A stretch of DNA of 64,000 nt from Myxococcales bacterium (GTDB lineage: Bacteria; Myxococcota; Myxococcia; Myxococcales; Myxococcaceae), in assembly GCA_030681895.1 (NCBI GenBank), contig JAUXRI010000107.1, forward strand, positions 1 through 64,000, read 5' to 3'. Under the pieces are notes generated by a model that saw nothing but the letters and a program-made list of their open reading frames with translations, had not been told where the DNA came from and ran no database searches. A program made the position numbers and the translations under genes. Below, one piece after another: positions 25,711 through 36,100 of the stretch (the first letter of the stretch is position 1; the number at the start of each line of letters is the position of its first letter).

Positions 25711-27062
25711 TCAGCGCGCCTTCTTCGGCTTCGCGACCTTCTCCTTCGCAGCGGGCTTCTTCTTCTCGGCTGGCTTCTTCTTCGGAGCGCGCGAGAGCAA
25801 CGTGCCCTTCACATAGATGCGGCACGACGCGAGCGTTGGTGAGGCCGCCAGGTATTCGACGACGGCCTTCTTCTTCAGCCACGCGTCGTTGAGCTGCAGT
25901 CGCGTGAGGCCGCCGAGATTCGGAGAGTCGGCGAGCGCGAACACGCCCGTCTGCGTCACCGTGTTCTCTCCGAGCTCGAGCGAGGTGAACTGCCGGCTGG
26001 CGGCGCTCTTCGCGAGCGTGACGACGCCTGCATCGCCCAGCCCGGTCCCACGCAGCGACAGCGCCTTCAGCGCTGGCAGCTTCAACGCCGCGAGGAACCG
26101 CTCGAGTCCGCGCGGGCCGAGCTGCGAGTTCGTGAGGTCGAGTGAGGAGAGTGACGTGAGCGTCTTCGAGGCTGCCAGCGCCGTGAGCGCCCCGTCGCCG
26201 TACTCGCCTGCCCCGAGGCCGAGGTGCTCCAGCGTCGAGAGGTGCGGAGCCGCGGCGATGGCGGTGAGCGCCGTGTCGTCGAGCTGGTTGCCCGAGACGT
26301 CGAGTGACACGAGCGGCCAGCCACCCTCGAGGAGCGCCTTCACGCCAGCGCCACCCAGAGCGTTCGACGCGAGCTTCACGTCACGCAGGCTCTTCAGGTG
26401 GGGCGACGACGCGAGCGCCGAGGCGCCGGCGACGGTGAGGCGGTGCGACTCGGGTGGGCCCGAGAACATCGGCGTGGGGAAGTCGGGAATCGGCCACGCC
26501 GTCGCTTCGAGGTGAAGCGTGTGCAGGCCGGTGAGGTGCGGGCACCGGGCGAGCTCCACCGCGACCGCGTCTCCACCTGCGGGAAGGCGAAGGTCGAGCG
26601 ACTTCACCCTGCGCAGCAGTGGCGACGACAGCCGGCCGGTGAGCGTCGGCGGAGCGTGGGTCTGGCCGGTGAAGCCCGGTGAGTCGAAGCGCAGCCGTCG
26701 CAGCAACGGCGCTGCTTCGAACAACGGCTCGAGGTCGTCGAGCGCCTCGAGCGGGAGCGTGGCCTCTTCGAGGAACCCGCGGTGGAAGGCGACCTTCACC
26801 TTCCGGAATGGCGTGCTCTTCGCGACGTCGAAGAAGGCGGCAGTCCACTGTGCTTCGTGCGCAGCGAGCAGCTTGTTCTCGGCGATGCGGAGCGCGCGCC
26901 GGCCTCGTCGTCGGGCGCTGCGGCGAGCCGACATTGGAGCGCGATGAGCTCACCTCGCGGGTCGCCGAGGCCGCTCAAGAAGTCTGCGAGCACGAGGCGT
27001 GGTGCATCATCGTCAGGCGCCGCCAGCACGGCCTTGAGGAACTCCGCTTCTCGAGCGTGCAT
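25711..27062 (-). pseudogene. Frameshifted repeat-companion (TIGR02996-like) plus leucine-rich-repeat protein
   Basis: Starts at the ATG at 27062 with GGAG 6 bases upstream. The first ~50 residues match the TIGR02996-like domain (APDDDAPRLVLADFLSGLGD, then PRGELIALQCRLAA). This frame runs off course near 26900, where the LRR protein continues in another frame (ALRIAENKLLAAHEAQW...), giving ~380 more residues with LRR units such as LVSLDVSGNQLDDTAL and LSSLDLTNSQLGPRGL, and a Lys/Ala-rich tail. The switch lies in a GC run (GGCGCGCGCTCC on the minus strand); removing one GC unit restores a single frame. It could be a true frameshift, slippage-controlled expression, or an assembly error. Confidence 0.8.
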
Positions 27063-27199
27063 GGGGTTCTCCGTCACGACTCGCCCACCGTCGGATGCCG
27101 AAGAAAGCGCGAACCGGGGCCAGAGGTCGAGCACGGAGGGCGGTGTCGGGTGGGCCAGGTGGCAGCACCCCGACGACCGCGTCCCTCACGCTCCAGCGC

Positions 27200-30100
27200 T
27201 CACCGGCCCGACGAGCGGCGCCGAGCGAACAGCAGCGCCAACAACGCGAGGCCACCCGTCCCGAAGCCAGACGCGGAGCACCCGGCGCCGCCACCCCAGA
27301 CACCAGCCTGGCGCAGCACCGTGAAGGCGCGCGGCTCGCCGTCGACGCTGCGAGCCGACCTCCACCCTGCGTGCACCGTCACCGCCTGCGGACCCGCGTT
27401 GAGCGTCGCGGTGCAGCGGAAGGTGTCGTCAGCGGCCACGGTGGCCGTGCACAACGGCGTGCCGCTCGCGTCGACGACGGTCACCTGCGTGTCGGCGAGG
27501 CCGGTCCCAGAGAACGCCACCTCGGGCCCGAGCACCTTCGAGTCGGCTTCGGGGAACTGCAGCGCCGGCGAAGGCAGGGTGACGGCCGCGACGAACTGCG
27601 AGCTCGCGGCGTCCGAGCGGTTGCCCGCGACGTCGACCGTCGAGAGGCTCACCGTCTGCTGGCCATCGACGAGGCCAGTGGCGTCACACGACCAGCTGCC
27701 GCTCGCAGACACCACTGCGGTGCAGACGGGCGCGCCGTTCACCGAGACGGTGACGGTGCTCCCGGGCTCGGCGGTGCCCTCGAAGCGCACCACATCACCG
27801 AGGACGCGGCTGCCGCGCGCGGGAGCAGTCAGGCCCGGCGCCGCTGGAGCCATGGTGTCGACGACGAAGCGGACTTCAGCCGAGGGCCGCTTCGTTCCGA
27901 ACCCGTCGTCGGCGATGACGTGCGCCACCTTCAGGCCGTCGACTTCGTCCGCGGTGGGCACGCAGCTGAACGAGCCATCGCTCAGTGACGTCGCCACGCA
28001 GACCGCGCGCCCATCGAGGAAGGCCTCGACGGTGCTCCCGGGCTCCACGACGCCCGACAGCTGCGGCCGCTTCGTCGACGACACCGCGCCAGCCGTCGGC
28101 GCGAGCAGCCTGGGCTCCCGCGTCGACACGATGAAGCGAACGGCCGTCGACGGCGCCGACGCGCGCCCTGACGCGGCGACGCTGACGGCCACGGCCTCAC
28201 GTGCACCACTTGCCAGCGGCGCCATCACCACGCACGAGAAGGCGCCCTGAGCATCGGCTGCAGCACCGCACACCTCGCGGCCATCGACGCGCACCATGAC
28301 GCGCTCGGTGGCGGTCGCGGTGCCGGCGAAGCGGGGCCACGCGTTCGTCGTCTGGCCCTCCGACGGCGAGACGAGCTGGGGAGCCGGGCTGCCGAGGCGG
28401 TCGACGCTCACCGAGACCGCCGCAGACTCGGCGCTGACGCCGGCCGCCGACGACGAGCGCGCGCTGACCTGGTGCAGGCCGTCGCTCATCAGGCTGGCGG
28501 TACACGTCCAGTCTCCGAGCGCCGAGGCATCGGCTTCGCACAACACCTGCGTACCCTCGAGCACCTGCACGTGGCTGCCCGGCTCGGAGAGGCCTGCGAA
28601 GACGACGGACGCGGCCGACACGTGCGTGCCGTCAGCAGGCGTCACGATGGCCGGCGCAGACGGCGCTGCGGTCTGGAGCACCGTGAAGCTGACCGCGGCG
28701 GAAGGCGCCGATTGGCCCGCGGCGTTGGTGGCGACGGCCGTGGCGATGCGTGCGCCAGCCTCGAGCGGCGTGGAGGGCAGACACGCGAAACGCCCCTGCG
28801 CATCGGCGGTGGCGCTGCAGCTGACGACGCCGTCGACCGACACCGCGACGGTGTGCCCCGCGCCTGCGGTTCCCGAGAACGTGGGGCGCGCAGAGACCGT
28901 CGCGCCTGCCTGCGGCGTGAGGAGCTGCGGGCTGCTCATGGGCTGCGTGTCGATGCTGAACGCGGTGGGCTGGCTCGCCGCGCTGACCTGCGCAGCACGC
29001 CCCGCCGTCGCCGTCACCTGATGGGCGCCATCGGGCAGCGACACCGTCGACGTGCACTCGAAGTCGCCTTCGCTCGTCGCGACGGCGTTGCAGAGCTCAC
29101 CCGAGCTGCGCTGCACGCGCACCAGCGAGCCGGGCTCCGCGCGGCCGACGAAGCGGGGCAGGCTGACCGTCACCACGTCACCCGCGAGCGGGCTCGTCAG
29201 CACCGGCGTCGAGGGCCGGGCCACCGGGCGCACTTCGAAGGACACCTCGTCGCTCGCCGACGACGTCAGTCCGGCGTCGTCGATGGCGCTGGCACTGGCC
29301 ACCTTGAGTCCAGGCGTGAGCGCCGACTCGACGAGACACGACCACGCACCATCCTGGTCGACGCGCGCCTGACAGACCTCTGCGCCGTCCACGCGCACGT
29401 GCACCATCGAGGTGGGCTCGCCGCGGCCAGAGAACGACGGCCAGAGGCCAACCACTTGTCCCGCAGAGGGCAACAACAGCGACGGCGCCCCAGGCGGCGT
29501 GATGTCCACCCGCACCGCGACGGCCGGCGTGAGCGGCGACTCGTTGCCTTGCACGTCACGCACCTGCACCTGCAGCGACTGCGGGCCTTCGCTCAACGTC
29601 GAGGGGCACGACCAGGCACCGCTCGCGTCGATGGGCGCACGACAGACCTCGACGCCGTTGGCGAAGACGATGGCCAGGCCGAGCGGTTCTCCAGTGCCCG
29701 ACAGCGTGGGCTGCGCGGTGGCGAGTGTGGCTCCGGCGACCGGCTGCGTGATGGCGCCGAGCGCGGGCCGCGTCGTGTCGATGATGACGGTCACCGACGA
29801 GTTCGCGCTCTGGTTGCCGGCGCGGTCACGCTGCACGAGGTCGAACACCTGAGGGCCATCGGCCAGCAGCGAGCTGACACAGGAGAAGGTGCTCGAGCTG
29901 GAGCAGATGGTCTCGCAGCGCAGCGTCGAGCCCGCGCGGAGCTGCACCGTCGCCGAGGGCTCGCACGTGCCAGAGAAGGTCGGCGTGTTGTCTGCCGTCG
30001 CGCTGCCGTCGACAGGGCTCGAGACGACGAGCGCCGAGGGGTTCGTCACGTCGAGCGTCACGGTACGCGCAGGGCTCGAGGTGCTCAGGTTGCCAGCGGG

Positions 30101-33100
30101 GTCGCGCTGCTGGGCCGTCATCGACACGAGGCCCTCGGGCTGCTGGGGCGAGGTGCAGGTGAACTTCTCGTCGGCGCACATGGCGCTGCAGAGTGAGGTC
30201 GGGCCGGCGAAGACCTCGACGAGCGCGCCAGTTTCGCATCCACCTTCGATGGTGAGCGTGGTGGCCGGCAGGAACGCGCCAGCCGTCGGCGCGGTCAACG
30301 TCGGGGCCGCAGGGAGGGTCGCGTCGAGCCTCACCGTGCGCTGGCTGGGAGTGCTGGTGTTCCCCGCGCGGTCGACCTGCGACACCTGGAGCGTGTGCGG
30401 GCCTTCGGCGAGCGGCGCGCTGATGCACGAGAAGGCGCTCGCGATGCACGAGGCGGTGCAGGCGGTGGTGGCGCCCGAGGTGACCGTCACGGTCGCGTCG
30501 CTCTCACACGCTCCAGAGATGGTGGGCGTCAGCGTCGCGAGCAGCGCGTCGGCGGCAGGCTGCGAGAAGGTCGCTGGATCGATGTGCGTGTCGACGGTGA
30601 AGGCACGGTTCGACGACGACGCGCTCGCGTTGCCAGCGACGTCGGTCTGCCGCGCGAAGACGTCGTGTGTGCCGTCGCTGCGCGGGGCCGCCTCGCACGA
30701 GAACTGGCTCGCGGAGCAGGGGGCTGAGCAGAGCAGCGTCGCGCCCTCGAAGACGTCGACCTGCGCGCCGCTTTCACACGAGCCCAGGAGCATCGGAGTC
30801 GCCGTCGCGATGAAGCTGCCTTCGAGCGGGCTCGTCAGCGCGGGCGCGACGGGTGCGGTGAGGTCGACGGTGATGGCGAGCGACGCGAACGGGCTTTCGT
30901 TGCCGGCGGCGTCGGTCTGGCGCGTCAGGAGCGTCATCGACCCTTCGCCGAGCGCGGAACTCACGCACGAGAAGGCGCTGTCGACGCACGAGGTGCTGCA
31001 CACCACGCCGGGACCGCGCATCACCTGCACGGAGGTGCCGGTCTCGCACGCGCCGCTGATGGTGGGCTGCTCGTTGGCGAGCGTGGCGTTTGCGGCTGGC
31101 GCCTGAACGACAGGAGCCGCAGGGAATTGGGTGTCGATGGTGAACGCGATGGGCGCCGACGGGCTGCTGGCGTTTCCAGCGCCGTCCGTCTGCACTGCGA
31201 CGACGCTCGCCGGGCCATCGAGGCGGAAGCTTGAGGTGCACTCGAAGGCGTCGTTCACGCACGTCGTCGAGCAGAGCGTGTCGAAGCCGTCGAACACCAC
31301 GACCTGCGAGCCTGACTCACAGGCCCCGGCGAGCCGAGGCGTCGCGGAGGGCAGTACGGCTCCGGCGATGGGCGCCGACAGCACCACGGACTGCGGCGCG
31401 CCGGTGTCGACGGTGATGGAGACGCTGGCATCGAGGCTGATGTTGCCCGCGGCGTCGGACTGGCGCGCGAGGAGCAGGTGCGCTCCGTCGCTGAGCGTCG
31501 AGCTCGTGCAGCTGAAGACACCACTCACGCACGACGCGGAGCACGTCGGCGAAGCGCCTTCGAAGACGCTCACGGTCGAGCCGGACTCGCAGCTGCCACT
31601 CACCTGCGGCGTGGCCGTGGCGAGCAGCGCGGAAGCGACAGGCGCGAGCACTGCGGGTGCTTGAGGTGCAGTGACGTCCAGCGTGAAGCCGAGTGACGAC
31701 GATGCCGTGCTGGTGTTGCCAGCCTGGTCGACCTGCACCACCGACACCGACTGCGCGCCTTCTGGCAACGCTGCGCTCACGCAGGAATACGACGAGGCGG
31801 AGCACGTGGCCGTACACAGCACCTGCGCTCCGGCGCTCACCGTTACGGTCGCACCCGTTTCACAGGCTCCACCGAACGTCGGCGTCAGCGTCGACAACGA
31901 GACACCCGCGGCTGGCTGGCTCAACGTCGCCACCGAGACCTGCGTGTCGATGCTGAAGGCCCGAAGCGACGACGACGTGCTGGCATTGCCGGCGGCATCG
32001 GTCTGCCGCGCGAAGACCTGATGGTTGCCGTCAAGCAAACTCGATGACAGACACGAGAAGGTGCTGCCGGCGCACGAGGCGCTGCACAGCACGCTCGCGC
32101 CTTCGAGCACTTCGACCTGCGCGCCGGTTTCACACGAGCCCAGGAGCATCGGAGTCGCCGTCGCGATGAAGCTGCCTTCGAGCGGGCTCGTCAGCACTGG
32201 CGCGACGGGTGCCGTGAGGTCGATGGTGAGGTCGAGCGACACGAACGGGCTCTGGTTGCCTGCGGCGTCGGTCTGACGCGTCAGGAGCGTCATCGAGCCT
32301 TCACCGAGCGCCGAAGCGACGCACGAGAAGGCGCTGGCGACGCACGAGGTGGTGCACATCACGCCGGGGCCGCGCATCACCTGCACCGAAGTGCCGGTCT
32401 CGCACGAGCCACTGATGGTGGGCTGCTCGTTGGCGAGCGTGGCGTTTGCGGCAGGCGCCTGAACGACAGGAGCCGCAGGGAATTGAGTGTCGATGGTGAA
32501 CGCGATGGGCGCCGACGGGCTGCTGGAATTTCCAGCGCCGTCCGTCTGCACCGCCACCACGCTGGCGGGGCCGTCGAGGCGGAAGCTCGAAGTGCACTCG
32601 AAGGCGCTATTCACACACGTCGCCGAGCAGAGCGTGTCGAAGCCTTCGAACACCACCACCTGCGAGCCCGACTCACAGGAGCCGGCGAGCAGCGGTGTCG
32701 CGGACGGCAGTACCGCTCCCGCAACGGGTGCCGACAGCACCACGGACTGCGGCGCGGCGGTGTCGACTGTGAATGACACGCTGGCATCGGGGCTGACGTT
32801 GCCCGCGGCGTCGGTCTGGCGCGCGAGGAGCAGGTGCGCTCCGTCGGTCAGCGCCGAACTCGTGCAGCTGAACACTCCACCCACGCACGACGCGGAGCAC
32901 TTCGGCGACGCACCTTCGAAGATGTTCACCGTCGAGCCGGACTCGCAGCTACCGCTGACTTGCGGGGTGGCGCTGGCGAGCAGCGCGGAAGCGACAGGCG
33001 CGAGCACTGCGGCCGCTTGAGGCGCGGTGACGTCCAGCGTGAAGCCGAGTGACGACGATGCCGTGCTGGTGTTGCCAGCCTGGTCGACCTGCACCACCGA

Positions 33101-36100
33101 CACCGACTGCGCGCCTTCCGGCAACGCGGCGCTCACGCACGAGTACGCCGAGGCCGTGCACGTGACCGTACACAGCACCTGAGCACCTGCGCTCACCGTC
33201 ACCGTTGCGCCGGTCTCACAAGCTCCGCCGAACGTCGGCGTCAGCGTCGACAGCGAGACACCAGCACCAGGCTGGCTCAACGTGGCGACTGCGACCTGCG
33301 TGTCGATGCTGAAAGCCCGAAGCGAAGACGGCGCGCTGGCGTTGCCGGCAACGTCAGTCTGCCGCGCGAAGACCTGGTGGCTCCCGTCAGCCAGGCTCGA
33401 CGACAGGCACGAGAAGGTGCCGCCAGCACACGAGGCGCTGCAGAGCACGCTCGCGCCTTCGAGCACTTCGACCTGCGCGCCCGTTTCACAGCTGCCGCTC
33501 ATCGACGGCGTGGCGCTCGAGAGGAACGCTCCAGCGAGGGGCGCGGTGAGGGCCGGAGCGCTCGGCGCGGTGAGATCGATGGTGAGCGCCAGCGGCGTCG
33601 ACGGGCTCACGTTACCGGCGAGGTCGGTCTGCACGACGCCCAGCGTGTGCGGGCCCTCGGGGAGCGAACTCACTTCACACGCATAGTTGCCGGCACTGCA
33701 CGAGGTGCTGCACACCACCGTCGCGCCGAGCATCACCTGAAGCGTCGCTCCGGCTTCGCAGCTGCCCGTCAGCATCGGCTGCGCGTTCGAGAGCACGGCG
33801 TTCGCTGCGGGCGCAGAGACTCCGGGCGCCGTCGGCGAGACGGTGTCGGTGATGAACGCCACCGGAGCCGAGGTGCCGCTCACGTTGCCCGCGCCGTCCG
33901 TCTGGGTGGCCATCACGGCGTGCGGCCCTTCGGCCAGCGCGATGGAGGTGCACGAGAAGGCGCTGAGCGCGCACGTGGTGGTGCAGAGCACTTGAGCGCC
34001 GTCGGTCACGGAGACGATCGCGCCCGTCTCACAGGAGCCCGAGAGCGATGGGGTGGCCAGCGGCAGCGAGGCACCTGCAAGCGGCGCCGAAATCGCGGGC
34101 GCCAGCGGCGGGAGGCTGTCGATGCTGAACGAGACCGACGCATCCAGGCTGGTGTTGTCCGCAGCGTCGGCCTGCCGGGCGAGGAACGTGTGGGCGCCCT
34201 GGCTCACGGTCGAGCTGGTGCATGAGAACGCGCTCGCGATGCACGTGGCCGCGCACCGAAGCGTCGCGCCTTCGAAGACGCTGACGCTCGCGCCGGTCTC
34301 ACAGGTGCCCGTGACGAGCGGCGTGACGTTGGTCGACACCGAGCCTGCGACCGGCGCCGTGAAGGCGGGCGCCGCAGGAGCCAGGGTGTCGATGGTGATG
34401 GTGACGCCCGTCGACGCCGCGCCTGCGTTCCCCGAGGCATCGGCCTGCCGTGCCGTCACGGTCAACGCGCCCTCAGGCTGCGCCGCCGCGGTGCACGAGA
34501 ACGCCGCCGCCACACACGCGCTGGAGCACAGCACGCTGGCGCCCTGACGCACCGACACCGTGGCGCCGGTGACGCACGAGCCGGTGAACGTCGGCGTCGC
34601 GTCACTCGTCACCAGGCCCGTCGCGGGGCTGCTCACCACCGGAGCCGCTGACGAGAACGTGCCAGTGATGGTCTTCGGCGCCGTGACGTTGGTGACGACG
34701 TACTGGCCGCTCACGACGCTGCCCAGCACGCTGCTGCCGTTGTCGGTGAGCGCGCTCAGGAAGTACCCGCTCGAGGGCGTGATGGTGCACGTCATCGTCC
34801 CTCCGATGAGCACGGGCGAGTTGCAGGTGATGGTGCCGTTGGTGGTGGGCGTGACCGTGATGACCGAGCCCGCCGGCGCGGTGATGGTGAAGTTCCCGTT
34901 GCTGGTGTCGTTGGCGCTGCTGGCCGTCGAGACGAGGCGCACGCGATAGTCCGCCGCTGCGACGAGGCTGCCCGGCACCGTCCACGAGTACGAGCCGCTG
35001 CTCGGCACGCTCGAGGCGATGGTCGAGTGCAACACGCCGCCCTTGTAGAGCTCGATGTTCACCGACGGGACGCCCGACGACGACCACGTGATGGTCTGTT
35101 GGCTGCCGGCTTCGAAGCTCTCCCCGCCGTTGGGGGCCGTCAGCGTCAGCGGAGGCGCTCCCGTCACGGTGTACGCCGCGTACTTGATGCCCTCTTGCCC
35201 GTTGGGGTTGCGCACCACGACGTTGTGCGTGCCGGCCACCACGCCGGGCGCCGAGGCGGTGATCTGCGTCGCCGAGACCACGGTGATGGACGACGCCGCG
35301 GCGCCACCGATGATGACCTGCGCTCCGGCGACGAAGTTGCTGCCGGTGATGGTGATGTTCTGCGAGACGCCGGCCGAGCCCGTCGCGGGCGCGATGGTCG
35401 TCACGCCAGGCGCTGCTCCGGCCACCCAGGTGAAGGACGAGGGCAGGGTGAACTCCTGCGCGTCGGGGTTGCGAACCCGGACGTTGTACGTGCCCGCGGC
35501 CATCGCAGGCACCCTGAAGATGAGGCTCGAGGCGCCGAACTGGGTGATGTTGGCGGCGGTAATCTGCGTCGCGCCGATGAAGAACTGCGCGCCCTGCAGG
35601 TAGTTGGCGCCGTCGATGACGACGAGCGCGCCGGTGGTGGCCACCGACGGCGTCACTGCCGCGATGACGGGCGCGGGGAAGCTCGGCCCGCTCTCGACGC
35701 CGATGTTGTCGACGGTGAAGCCGCGAAACGCGTTGTACGAGGTGTCGCCCGAGTCGAACTTGAACTGCACCTTGATGGTCTGCCCTGCGTACGGCGTCAG
35801 GTTGTAGACGTAGCGACGCCACACTGGAGACTGCGCAGGCCCGCCCGAGCTGTAGGCCGCGTCACCAGGTTGCGGCGCCGCGAAGCTGGGGTTGAGCCGG
35901 CCGAGCTGCGTGTACGTCGTCCCGCCGTTCGTCGAGACGAGCACGTCCATCTTGTCGTAGCTGGCCGCGGCGACGCCTTCGATTTCCCACCAGCTGTCGA
36001 ACTCGAGCTGCGCGACCTCGCCTGCCGGCAGCACGATGCTGGGCGACGACATGGTGCCGAGCTGAACGCTCGCCGAAGAGCCGCCGTTCTTCGCGCCCTG

